DNA of 32,836 nt from Bacteroidales bacterium (lineage in GTDB: Bacteria; Bacteroidota; Bacteroidia; Bacteroidales; UBA4417), in assembly GCA_016707705.1 (NCBI GenBank), contig JADJHD010000039.1, positions 1-32,836 on the forward strand. The letters run 5' to 3'. This document shows positions 1-8,129 of this stretch, one piece after another (the stretch's first letter is position 1; every line of letters starts with the position of its first letter). The notes under the pieces were generated by a model that saw only the letters and a list, made by a program, of their open reading frames with translations, ran no database searches and was not told the DNA's origin. Made by a program: the position numbers and the translations under genes.

Positions 1-291
1 TCGGGCGGGCAACCCTTATCGTCGCGTCGGATCGGACGCGACAATACCCGGTATATTTGACCTTTCAACCCATAAGGTTTACCCTCCTGCCATGTCGCCA
101 TGACAACGCGTGAGCTCTTACCTCACGATTTCACCCTTACCCCGCCATAAATGGCGTGGCGGTATCATTTCTGTGGCACTATCTGTCTCTGCGGTATTCA
201 GCCGTAAAGCCTTCCCGTTAGGAAGTATGGAGCCCTGGGTTGTCCCGACTTTCCTCCATTCCTTGCGGAACAGCGATAGAACGGGCTGCTG
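1..291 (-). ncRNA. rnpB: RNase P RNA (bacterial class A), 3' end cut by window start
   Basis: This is the catalytic RNA of RNase P, which trims the 5' leader from pre-tRNAs. Read on the minus strand, it shows the conserved class A core. The CR-I block GAGGAAAGTC lies at about 247-256 with the GGG/CCAGGGCTCC continuation. Next come the ACGGGAAGGCT and CCACAGAAA...ATACCGCC blocks around 155-220. The AGGGTGAAA...GAGGTAAGAGCTCAC block is at about 109-136, and AAACCTTATGGG follows at about 70-85. The order and spacing fit rnpB well. The 3' strand of the closing P1 helix is missing, so the gene runs off the left edge of the window. The 5' end is set at about 291, roughly seven bases after a TAnnTTTG promoter element. 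Confidence 0.93.
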
Positions 292-297
292 CTGCTG

Positions 298-305
298 CAA
301 AGGTA
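298..305 (-). promoter_or_regulatory. -7 promoter element of rnpB
   Basis: On the minus strand the bases read TACCTTTG, an exact match to the Bacteroidota -7 consensus TAnnTTTG. It sits just upstream of the mature 5' region of rnpB. No clear -33 TTG is visible at the usual distance. Confidence 0.6.
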
Positions 306-396
306 CAATAAATCAGTGGTTAATGATTTGCAGGGTTAATGAGTCTCATGATAAAGGAAAGATACCGGGAGGAAATGGGAATTTTTTACAATTCCC

Positions 397-2232
397 TTAT
401 CTGGCTGTGAGCCTGTTAAACGCCAGATATCCGGCATTTATCCGGTACTCTCTTTTTCCTGCATTCCAGAAATAGATTTTTATGTAGGCAGCCTTTTCCG
501 GCAATTTGGGAAATATCCAGCTTCTCCGGAAATTGTGAGCTGTACCGTCCCATTTATCTCTCGCCCAATTAAGGTGAATTTCATCATAAATCAGATTCTG
601 GTGAGAACTGTCATTGATTTCTATAACCAGATTTCCGTTCAGCAGATTGTTGAATGAATCAAATGAAAGATCAATGTCAAGTTGAATTGAATCCGTTCCA
701 AATTCAGATAGATATCTCCTGCTTAGCTCAAAAAATTCCCTATCCGTTTTCTCAAATCCGGATGGAAACTCATCTCTTTTAATCTCAACTTTTCGGTATG
801 CAGTTTTATTCTTCAGCAAATGCAGGTTTGAAACAGGATCAAAATCAATTGTGTCGTAGTACTTTTTCCAGTCACTGAAGTATTGAAGGTCAATGATCTC
901 ATATGGCAAGCGCCTGCTTGGGAATTCAGCATCACAAAGCTCATTGGCAATACTGCCTTTCTGCCGGCACAGAAACGACCATGAATATGCCTGAATGCCA
1001 TGACCTGCAACACAGGTAGGGAATTCCCCACTCTTGTTATCATCCATTATTTCATTGTAAAACCTCATCGGAACATGACATCGGTAATAGATCTGAACAT
1101 ATTCAAATTGAATCTGGGAAATTGAGAGCAAAGGGAATAGCAGAACAGGCAGGGAAAGAAAATTCAGCCAGCCTATAGAAATAGCCGTTGATACCCTGTC
1201 GAGAAGAAAAAGAATTGACAGAAATACCAGCGGAAATATATAGAGGACGAGGCGGCCCTGTGGATAATCACTGAAGAAATAAAGTGCCACGATGATGATT
1301 ATGGCAAGGTTTCCGATAAGCATATATGGAAAAACCAGGGCCTCTTCTATTCTGAATCGTCTTTTCCAGACTGAGATCCCTAAAAAACTTAAAAGAAGAA
1401 TCGTGAAATACAGACAAATAATCCGAAGCAGCTGATTCGATTGAACTGGATTGAAATCAGTGATCATTTCAACGAGTGAAACCATCGTGGAATTCCAGAT
1501 TCCACCGGATCCGCGTTCAATGTAGGCACCACCTGTTTTGAGATATAGCGTGAGTTTAATAAGAAAATAGAGTGGAATGAGTCCGGTGACAATAATAGCC
1601 AGAGCCGAAAGTCCCCTTTGTTTCCAGTTTTTATATCTCAAACACAGTAAGTTCCATCCAATCAGAAGGGCAAAATTGTAAATATTCAGCAAGATTGATA
1701 GAGAAGCGAGGATCAGGAACAGGTTCATCAGGAGCGTATGCCCGCTGCTTTTGGTTTTATTCAGTAGTAGGGATTGGTATAGAGCTGCCATCAAGAAGGT
1801 AAGGGAAAGGCCGTAACCTCTTGAAAGAGCAAAGAACTCCATCATATGAAAGGTGCCAGCCATGCATATCAGGAATATCCAGCGAACCAGCCTCGAATTA
1901 AGTTTACCCGACAACTTGAAAATTATTAGGAGGTAGAATGGCAGTGCAAGAAGATTTGCCAGCCGAAGAACTATAGCCTGATTGCCAAAAAGATGGTAAA
2001 ATAAATAGGTCAGGAAGGAATTCAATGGATGATTGTTGGCTTCTCCCTTTGCCATAAATGGGATGAAATCACCTGTCAGAACATAGTTGTAGAAGGTGGT
2101 TGCTTCATCATGGGTTACCGGAACAAGAAATGCTCTGGCAATCAAGACTCCTGTGATGGCAATGCAAAATAATAGGTAAGCAAAGTAGTCAGCTTTGTTT
2201 GCCCTGTTACTGGATTCAGGCAAGGTATACAT
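397..2232 (-). CDS. polytopic membrane protein, GT-C-like (PMT/GT39-type) putative glycosyltransferase
   Basis: The protein is 611 residues from the ATG at 2232. An upstream in-frame GTG at 2250 would add six residues, but the ATG is the more usual choice. It has a hydrophobic N-terminal helix, an acidic luminal-type motif HDE at residues 41-43 and NNHPLNS at about 67-73. These are followed by about nine more membrane segments up to residue 400 and a soluble C-terminal part of about 190 residues. An Asp/Glu pair in the first extracytoplasmic loop is typical of GT-C glycosyltransferases that use lipid-linked sugars, such as dolichyl- or undecaprenyl-phosphate types. That analogy is the only basis for a function, and the substrate is unknown. 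It follows the Smr gene on the same strand after about 120 bases and precedes rnpB. Confidence 0.6.
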   Translation of the reverse strand: MYTLPESSNRANKADYFAYLLFCIAITGVLIARAFLVPVTHDEATTFYNYVLTGDFIPFMAKGEANNHPLNSFLTYLFYHLFGNQAIVLRLANLLALPFYLLIIFKLSGKLNSRLVRWIFLICMAGTFHMMEFFALSRGYGLSLTFLMAALYQSLLLNKTKSSGHTLLMNLFLILASLSILLNIYNFALLIGWNLLCLRYKNWKQRGLSALAIIVTGLIPLYFLIKLTLYLKTGGAYIERGSGGIWNSTMVSLVEMITDFNPVQSNQLLRIICLYFTILLLSFLGISVWKRRFRIEEALVFPYMLIGNLAIIIIVALYFFSDYPQGRLVLYIFPLVFLSILFLLDRVSTAISIGWLNFLSLPVLLFPLLSISQIQFEYVQIYYRCHVPMRFYNEIMDDNKSGEFPTCVAGHGIQAYSWSFLCRQKGSIANELCDAEFPSRRLPYEIIDLQYFSDWKKYYDTIDFDPVSNLHLLKNKTAYRKVEIKRDEFPSGFEKTDREFFELSRRYLSEFGTDSIQLDIDLSFDSFNNLLNGNLVIEINDSSHQNLIYDEIHLNWARDKWDGTAHNFRRSWIFPKLPEKAAYIKIYFWNAGKREYRINAGYLAFNRLTAR

Positions 2233-2352
2233 ACAGAAAGAATAATACACAAAAATGTCAACGCACCCTGAATTCAGAGTTTAGATGGTCATCAGAAGCT
2301 GAAAGGCGGTCAGATAAAAAAGCAATACTTAAAATGATCGTAATCCAGCAGA

Positions 2353-3435
2353 TCACATATTCTGGTGAAGTATCAGTTCGATTGCTCCATTGCCATATTT
2401 TGCGAAGGATGCATTGCGAAACTCAAGGTCACCATAATCCTTGATCCTGTCGATGAGCGTTTGTTTCAGTGTGCCATTGCCAACTCCATGAATAAATACT
2501 ATCCTCGTGTAGTTGTTTGCAAGTGCACTCTCCAGCATGCGTTCAAATGTTCCCAGCTGAATGGTGATAATCTCCCTCGGAGATAAATTGTCATATTTCT
2601 CCCTGAGTGCGGAGATGTGCAGGTCAACTTCTGCTTCTCTCGGAGCAATTTTATACCGGTCGATAATTGCAGCCGGCACAAACTGCTTTGCAGACTCCGG
2701 AAGTTGATCCAACCCTTCCTTTTCATTCAGCAAATGTTCAACGGTTGAAGGAAGGCGGTTCAGTTCGCAGATGGTATAGACAATTGCCTTGCTCTGCCCC
2801 AGCAGACTGCATTCCTTGTAACTGTTGTCACGATAGAAAGTGGCACCTTTCAGCCGAAAGGTTGTACTGACCGGCATTAAAACTTTTTCACTATCGTCGA
2901 AATGGAAAAGTACCTGAACTATTCCGCTTGACCATTGATTGATATCTTCCCTGACAATGCTTTCCAGAATCAGCTTCGATTCAGGATGAATGGAGCCATA
3001 ATCCATGCCTGTAAATCTTCCCTTCTCATCCTTCAGGAACAGGCTGTATAAAATTTCATGCTCTGTATGATTGATAAGCATGATATCTATATTGCCGGTC
3101 ATAATCCACTGCTGGTCGTGGGGTACGTATGCCAGATATACACCAGATGGCAGAGACTGTTCTCCCCGGCTTTGCTGAATCCTGCTTGTTCGATCATCCT
3201 CCTCAACAACAGGTTCCGGTTCAACTTCAACCTTGTGACTGAATTCTTCCTTCCTCAGGAAAAGCTTGTCATTAGCTCCTGTTGATTCAATAATCACAAG
3301 TTCGCTGGTAAGGGTCGGAATCTCAAAGCCGTCCTCAATTGCTACTGAAACCATGAAACTATTGATGTTCTTTGTAACTACTCCGCCTCCCTTTGTATTC
3401 AGGAATCTAACTTTATCTCCGGGCTTGAACTGCAT
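2353..3435 (-). CDS. DUF2027 and Smr domain protein
   Basis: The protein has 360 residues. The N-terminal 50 residues (MQFKPGDKVR...) look like a small KOW/SH3-type beta domain. A middle part of the DUF2027 type common in Bacteroidota follows, then a C-terminal Smr domain at about 268-360. The Smr hallmarks are present: DLH at 271-273 and the loop IHGVGNG at 315-321. Smr domains occur in MutS2 and in stand-alone nucleases that act on branched DNA or on mRNA in stalled ribosomes. This protein lacks the MutS ATPase, so it is not MutS2. The precise substrate cannot be read from sequence. The gene is transcribed divergently from the MbnP/MbnH pair. Confidence 0.85.
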   Translation of the reverse strand: MQFKPGDKVRFLNTKGGGVVTKNINSFMVSVAIEDGFEIPTLTSELVIIESTGANDKLFLRKEEFSHKVEVEPEPVVEEDDRTSRIQQSRGEQSLPSGVYLAYVPHDQQWIMTGNIDIMLINHTEHEILYSLFLKDEKGRFTGMDYGSIHPESKLILESIVREDINQWSSGIVQVLFHFDDSEKVLMPVSTTFRLKGATFYRDNSYKECSLLGQSKAIVYTICELNRLPSTVEHLLNEKEGLDQLPESAKQFVPAAIIDRYKIAPREAEVDLHISALREKYDNLSPREIITIQLGTFERMLESALANNYTRIVFIHGVGNGTLKQTLIDRIKDYGDLEFRNASFAKYGNGAIELILHQNM

Positions 3436-3488
3436 TTTGGGGTCTTTGGTCAGGTGAAAATGATAATCTCGCTTGATATAATTTTTTA

Positions 3489-3496
3489 CAAAGTTA
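3489..3496 (-). promoter_or_regulatory. -7 promoter element upstream of the DUF2027-Smr gene
   Basis: The minus-strand bases TAACTTTG match TAnnTTTG exactly. The predicted start of transcription lies about 47 bases before the ATG at 3435. No TTG is seen at the -33 position, so strength is uncertain. The remainder of the divergent gap 3436-3674 shows no gene. Confidence 0.5.
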
Positions 3497-3674
3497 GCGC
3501 ATTAAACTGAATACTTCTTTCGGTATCTAAGCGTTAACAGTATTTGACTTCTTGGCTCATATTCTGCTAAGCAAATGATGCTTGCCAGAAAGACTGAAAA
3601 ACGAAGACTCAAATCATATTATTAATGCATTGGTTCACCATATAAAGTAATTTTACAGTCAAATTATTCTTCAG

Positions 3675-4481
3675 ATGCAAAATTTTTCCGGATTTCCTTT
3701 CAAGGCAGTACCTGTTGCATTATTTATTATCCTTCTTGGGCTTAATTCCTGCCGGGATGAAGAGCAGCCCGCCAAAGTGACTTTCTACTTCTACCATCTG
3801 GTTTCTGATTCGGCATTGATTAAGAATAGTCTTATTTACACCAATTTAGCCGGGAATAAATATGAGGTTGATGAGCTTCAGTATTTTATCTCCGACCTTA
3901 AACTTTGGAGAGGCGGACAACCCTATTCAACTGGTGAAAGCGAAAAGGTTCATTATGTGGATATCGATATTGCTTCAACCCTGGAATGGACACCTGACAT
4001 TCTGTTTCCTCCTGGTAAATATGATTCAGTGACTTGTACATTCGGACTCTCCGATACTCTGAATCAATCAGGCTATTTTGTGAATCCTCCCGAGCGGGAT
4101 ATGTTCTGGCCTGATATGATGGGTGGTGGTTACCATTATATGAAGATGAATGGTAAATGGCTTGCTGAAAATGAATTGCTGGAGCCTTTCAATCTGCATC
4201 TTGGCAGGGGAATGGTAGAATCAGGCAGTGGGGATGTGACCTTTGTTTCCAATTTCTTCAGTCTTTCCCTTCCTCTTGATAATTTCTACGTAGAAGGTTC
4301 GCAGTTATACCAGAATGTTTACCTGACAATGTATATCAACAAATGGTTTGAAACTCCCAATTTGTGGGACTGGAATATTATCGGCGGACAAATAATGCAG
4401 TATCAGGATGCAATGCAGAAAGCTGCAGAGAACGGTAGAAATGCATTCAGGGCAGACGGGGTGTTTGCAAAACCAAAGTAA
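3675..4481 (+). CDS. MbnP-like lipoprotein
   Basis: The protein has 268 residues with a type II signal peptide. The hydrophobic stretch at 11-22 ends in the lipobox LNSC with Cys26, which predicts a lipid anchor. The mature part resembles the MbnP family: KVTFYFYHLV at the start of the domain, YFISDLKLW at about 70-78, LFPPGKYDSV at 110-119, and the Met/aromatic cluster MFWPDMMGGGYHYM at 143-156. MbnP proteins are periplasmic or surface copper-binding partners of the di-heme enzyme MbnH, which converts a tryptophan in MbnP to kynurenine. The next gene, only three bases downstream, is just such a di-heme protein, and this supports the call. Whether copper is the ligand here is inferred from the family. 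Confidence 0.8.
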   Translation: MQNFSGFPFKAVPVALFIILLGLNSCRDEEQPAKVTFYFYHLVSDSALIKNSLIYTNLAGNKYEVDELQYFISDLKLWRGGQPYSTGESEKVHYVDIDIASTLEWTPDILFPPGKYDSVTCTFGLSDTLNQSGYFVNPPERDMFWPDMMGGGYHYMKMNGKWLAENELLEPFNLHLGRGMVESGSGDVTFVSNFFSLSLPLDNFYVEGSQLYQNVYLTMYINKWFETPNLWDWNIIGGQIMQYQDAMQKAAENGRNAFRADGVFAKPK

Positions 4482-4484
4482 GTA

Positions 4485-5672
4485 ATGCTTATGATTATCA
4501 ATAAAAGCGATAGTTTGGTTGTAAGCCTCAGGAGTATACTCTACTCCCTGCTTGGATTGGTATTGCTTTTTCAGTTTTCCTCATGCGGGGAAAAAGATCC
4601 GACTTACAAGGCTACTCCATATACACTGGAAATACCTTCAAGATTTCCTACAAAGCTGAATATTCCTTCCAGTAATCCCCTCACTGTTGAAGGCATTGCA
4701 CTTGGCCGCTTCCTGTTTTATGATGGAAGACTTTCGGGAAGGACAAACCCTGACAGCATGATGTCATGCGGAACCTGCCATTTACAGGAGAAATCCTTTG
4801 AGTGCGGCATCGATCACCCGAAATTTACAGGAGGCAAGCCTTTCGGCATTACCGGCATCAAAACGCCTCATGTGATGCTGCCTCTTATCAATCTGGTATG
4901 GAATGAGTCGGGTTATTTATGGTCCGGACAAGTTTCGGAGCAGGGAAATGATCCCAATAAGAGGAATATTGAAGACCTGGTTTATATGGGTGTTATTGCT
5001 CCTCATGAGATGAATGCTGATACAAACAGGGTGAAAGCTATGATTCAGTCCATAAACGGATATCCTGAGTTGTTTGAGAAAGCTTTTGGTAGCAGGACAG
5101 TGACCTTCGATGGAATAGCGAAGGCAATTGCTCAGTTTGTCAGAACACTGGTTTCGTCAAACTCCAGGTTTGATCAGTACCTGAGGGGTGAAATACAGCT
5201 TAGTACCCAGGAACTCAATGGCTATGTGCTATTTATGACCGAAGATGGAGCCGACTGTTTCCATTGTCATGGTGGGGATGGGAATCCACTATTCACCACC
5301 AATCTGTTTTATAACAATGGGAAGGATACTGAGTTTACTGACAGCCGTGACAGGTTTTCAGTCACAGGCGATGCTTCAGATATTGGTGCTTACAAGGCAA
5401 CCACTTTAAGGAATATTGAACTCACAGGTCCCTATATGCATGATGGGCGGTTCAATACGCTGGAGGAGGTTATAGATTTCTATTCAGAAGGCGTTCAATG
5501 GTCTCCCTATGTTCATCCGCTTATGCATCATGTGAGTGATGGAGGAATTCATCTTCTGCCCTCTGAAAAAGCAGATCTCATTGCATTTATCAAAACCCTG
5601 CGTGATGAGAGTTTTCTCACGAATCCGGCCTATTCCAAGCCGGAAAACTTCCCTGACGGCAGTAGTCAGTAA
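4485..5672 (+). CDS. MbnH-like di-heme cytochrome c peroxidase family lipoprotein
   Basis: The protein has 395 residues with an N-terminal hydrophobic helix (about 19-30) ending at FSSC, so Cys34 is a likely lipidation site. It carries two heme c sites, CGTCH at 95-99 and CFHCH at 258-262. It also has the C-terminal peroxidase-family signature TLRNIELTGPYMHDGRF, whose Met is the probable distal ligand of one heme. The layout is that of the bacterial CcpA/MauG/MbnH superfamily. The start is the ATG three bases after the MbnP-like stop codon, so the two genes are co-transcribed. Given that partner, MbnH (tryptophan oxidation of MbnP using peroxide-type oxidants) fits better than a plain peroxidase. 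Its stop codon is three bases from the stop of the convergent gene, leaving no room for a separate terminator. Confidence 0.88.
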   Translation: MLMIINKSDSLVVSLRSILYSLLGLVLLFQFSSCGEKDPTYKATPYTLEIPSRFPTKLNIPSSNPLTVEGIALGRFLFYDGRLSGRTNPDSMMSCGTCHLQEKSFECGIDHPKFTGGKPFGITGIKTPHVMLPLINLVWNESGYLWSGQVSEQGNDPNKRNIEDLVYMGVIAPHEMNADTNRVKAMIQSINGYPELFEKAFGSRTVTFDGIAKAIAQFVRTLVSSNSRFDQYLRGEIQLSTQELNGYVLFMTEDGADCFHCHGGDGNPLFTTNLFYNNGKDTEFTDSRDRFSVTGDASDIGAYKATTLRNIELTGPYMHDGRFNTLEEVIDFYSEGVQWSPYVHPLMHHVSDGGIHLLPSEKADLIAFIKTLRDESFLTNPAYSKPENFPDGSSQ

Positions 5673-5675
5673 GGA

Positions 5676-6692
5676 TTAGAGTTTCTTGGGAATTGTGCCA
5701 AGCAACTCGAGGTCAAGTGTGAATCCAATAAAGAAATTTGTTTTCCATTGCTTTACAAGAACTGATGACAGTCCTGATGCTCCGGGCTGGTCTCCTTCCT
5801 TAAAGCCGGGCTTAAGTTGCTGGTATTCGGCAAAGTTGGCTCCGGTATTAATGTGAAAGAAGTCGAAAACCTTGAAACTGGGGCCAATATAGAAATTCTT
5901 GAAGAGATTCTGTCCGCCAAAACCTACAAAGATTCCGGCATCATAGGTGAACTTTGAATCCGGTTTTGAGAGGTCGTAAAGTGACAGACTTACTCCTGTG
6001 ATGTAATCCACATCTGTCTTTCCAGCATTCTTATTGCTGATAACCAGCACGCTGCTGGAGCTTGAACTCTGGGGTGCCAGTTCCCAATCCGGAGTGCGGT
6101 AATTCTTAATCCCTACTCCTTGAATAAAGCGGATCTTCTTCTTTTTATTGGATGCAGCTGTCTGCTTTGCCATGATTTCATTGTACTGAGCTTCGATGAT
6201 CTTCAGCCTTTCCGAAACCCTGATGTATTCGAGCTCCTTCTGATTCAGGGCTCTGGCTAGTGAATCGATGATTTTCAGCGAATTGTCCTTTTCCTTGTAG
6301 ATGGCAAACAATTCATCGGTTTTCTGTTTCAACAGAGCGTCCTTTTCTTCAATATTTTTCTTCAGATAGCTTATTTCCTTGTCCTTTGCTTCCAGTTTGG
6401 TGCTATGGACATCTATCTTCCCTTCCAGTTTGACCTTGTCAATTTCTGCAGAACTAGACAATTCCTTGATTTCCAGCTGCGCCTTCGCCAAAAGGTATTC
6501 ATTCTCCCTTAGTTTACTGGCTTTTTCCTCCAAAGCAGTGTTCAATCGAAGAATTTCCTGCTTACCTGCGAGGAGAGAGCGGTTTAATTCAATCTGTTGA
6601 CGGGTAAGACTATCATTATTCCGTTTTCCAGATAATAACCTTGATTGCAAATCCTCATATGCCAACTGAAGAGAGTTTTCATCTCTGATCAT
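5676..6692 (-). CDS. coiled-coil protein with C-terminal outer-membrane-barrel-like domain; N-terminus uncertain
   Basis: From the first available ATG (6692) the protein has 338 residues. Residues 1 to about 175 are a long heptad-rich, charged coiled coil. After a KKKK stretch at about 183, residues 185-338 are Gly/aromatic-rich strands ending in FIGFTLDLELLGTIPKKL, as in small outer-membrane beta-barrel or PorT-like domains. This start gives no export signal, which does not fit the C-terminal half. The same frame stays open upstream to a TAG at 6768-6770 and encodes a hydrophobic stretch FLILLTVWKLNCSG at about 6723-6764, which looks like a signal peptide. No ATG, GTG or TTG lies between. 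An ATG does lie in frame just before the TAG, at 6780-6782. The true start is therefore non-canonical, or the gene has an early stop or a sequence error. The function is unknown. Confidence 0.65.
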   Translation of the reverse strand: MIRDENSLQLAYEDLQSRLLSGKRNNDSLTRQQIELNRSLLAGKQEILRLNTALEEKASKLRENEYLLAKAQLEIKELSSSAEIDKVKLEGKIDVHSTKLEAKDKEISYLKKNIEEKDALLKQKTDELFAIYKEKDNSLKIIDSLARALNQKELEYIRVSERLKIIEAQYNEIMAKQTAASNKKKKIRFIQGVGIKNYRTPDWELAPQSSSSSSVLVISNKNAGKTDVDYITGVSLSLYDLSKPDSKFTYDAGIFVGFGGQNLFKNFYIGPSFKVFDFFHINTGANFAEYQQLKPGFKEGDQPGASGLSSVLVKQWKTNFFIGFTLDLELLGTIPKKL

Positions 6693-6782
6693 GTTTTTGT
6701 TCCAGATTTTCTCATTCGCAGTACCTGAACAATTTAGTTTCCAGACTGTCAGCAGAATGAGAAAGTGCTAAGTGTCTTCCAT

Positions 6783-7129
6783 CAACAAGATCCGAGAATC
6801 AGGACTGTCGTGTGATCAAATTTTGGGTCATAGCTGATTTGCAGGATTTTGCCCTAGCAAGAATCAATATCTGTAAGGAAATCAGTGTGGGCATATCAAT
6901 TTTTGGTCAAGGTCATTGTTTGTGGGCTGGATTTGACTTGTCAGTAAAATAATTGCCGAAAGTCGTTTGCTATTAGCAAAAGGTCGTGTTTTTTCAAATC
7001 AATGGATTGGCGCATTGTTCAGAAAGTAATAGCGTTCAGAATATCAGGTTATTGCCTTTTAAATCTTACAATGTCTCATTTATTTAGGACTATAATTATA
7101 TGCTCAGGCTCAAATTCATTGATATTTAA
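6783..7129. other. intergenic stretch with no recognisable gene
   Basis: The divergent gap between the coiled-coil gene and the YD-repeat gene is AT-rich. I see no ORF with coding character, no RNA gene and no strong hairpin. It must hold the promoter of the minus-strand gene, but no exact TAnnTTTG could be assigned to it. Confidence 0.4.
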
Positions 7130-7137
7130 TAGTTTTG
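7130..7137 (+). promoter_or_regulatory. -7 promoter element of the YD-repeat-like gene
   Basis: The bases TAGTTTTG match TAnnTTTG exactly. They are 22 bases before the ATG at 7160, giving a leader of only about 15 bases. No TTG is found at the normal -33 distance. Confidence 0.5.
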
Positions 7138-7159
7138 CGCGAGATTTTGAATAAAGTTT

Positions 7160-8059
7160 ATGGAAAACAAATTGAAAAGCACAATATCGTATCGGGCCTC
7201 CAATGTTGATGGGTTAAATGAAGAGGAAATTCTCAGCCATGAGAAGGTGTATCAGAAGACCAGCTTCGATGAAAAAGGCAATGTTTTATCAGAGGAAACC
7301 ATAACTTCTGAAGGTATTCTGGAACACAAGGCTGTTTATGCTTATACTGCCGAAGGTCTTATCAGGGAAGAGATCCTTATGGAAGAAGATGACTTTGTTT
7401 CAGAGCATCGAACCATGGAATACAATAGTGGGGGAAAGCTGATCACAGAGCGTCTTCATTATCTGGATGAATCCTATGATGAAACTGTTTTTGAATATGA
7501 CAGTGCTGGACTGCTGATTTCCAAAATAACCACCGACAGTGATGGTGAGATTACCTCAAAGGTTTTTCTTTCCTATGAAAACGGTAAACTGGTAAAGGAA
7601 TCGGAACACAATGAAGATGGGGATGAGCTTTCAAGCAGCGAATTTAAATTTGATGAGGAAGGCAATTTGGTTGAGGAAATCTATAAAGGAGGAGCTGAGG
7701 AATATGCTTCCACTCATGAATATGATGCTGATGGTCACCGGAAAGTTTCGAGGAAGTACAACAATTACGGTCACCTGATTGAAAGATATACTTACACAAG
7801 GGATGAGTCGGGCAGACTTACCGGTGTTAAGGAAGAATCGGCATCCGGAATTGAACTGATGCATATGGAATATGATGAAGCCGGAAATGTGATACTTCAG
7901 GAATCAACAACGGAATCGGAGGAAGTTGTCAGCCGGATTGAAAGGACTTATATTGCAAATAACCTTGTTAATACATCCACAGTCTATATTGCAGGAAAAG
8001 GGCAGCGGACTCCCCAGAATTACAGGCTAAGGTTCGACTATGGATTCTGGCCGGAATAA
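7160..8059 (+). CDS. acidic YD/RHS-repeat-like protein of unknown function
   Basis: The protein has 299 residues, is very acidic, and has no signal peptide or membrane segment. It is built of about nine degenerate repeats of 20-30 residues with the pattern (Y/F)D-x-x-G-x-(L/V)-x-x-E. Examples are SFDEKGNVLSEE, FEYDSAGLLISK, FKFDEEGNLVEE and MEYDEAGNVILQE. This is the core of YD (RHS) repeats, which form beta-strand wraps in RHS and teneurin shells. It lacks an RHS core end motif and a C-terminal toxin, and it is far too short for an RHS shell. It is therefore a small intracellular relative or a convergent repeat protein. Neighbours on both sides point the other way, so it seems to be a single-gene unit. 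Confidence 0.7.
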   Translation: MENKLKSTISYRASNVDGLNEEEILSHEKVYQKTSFDEKGNVLSEETITSEGILEHKAVYAYTAEGLIREEILMEEDDFVSEHRTMEYNSGGKLITERLHYLDESYDETVFEYDSAGLLISKITTDSDGEITSKVFLSYENGKLVKESEHNEDGDELSSSEFKFDEEGNLVEEIYKGGAEEYASTHEYDADGHRKVSRKYNNYGHLIERYTYTRDESGRLTGVKEESASGIELMHMEYDEAGNVILQESTTESEEVVSRIERTYIANNLVNTSTVYIAGKGQRTPQNYRLRFDYGFWPE

Positions 8060-8129
8060 GGGAAATTAGGTTGATTCGGGTTATTGATCAATCAGACTTC
8101 CCAAAAGCTGCTTCAAGAATAGTTTTTGA

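Noticed and set aside
110..475. Open frame of 121 codons on the plus strand at the left end
   Set aside because: It lies across the RNase P RNA gene, and the codons merely follow conserved RNA blocks.
3630..3655. Promoter for the MbnP-like gene, TTG at 3630 with TAATTTTA at 3648
   Set aside because: The -7 match lacks the final G and the spacing of 15 bases is shorter than usual, so it was not listed as a feature.
8060..8129. Possible shared terminator between the convergent YD-repeat and MATE genes
   Set aside because: The inverted repeat is only about five bases with a long loop and no T-run.
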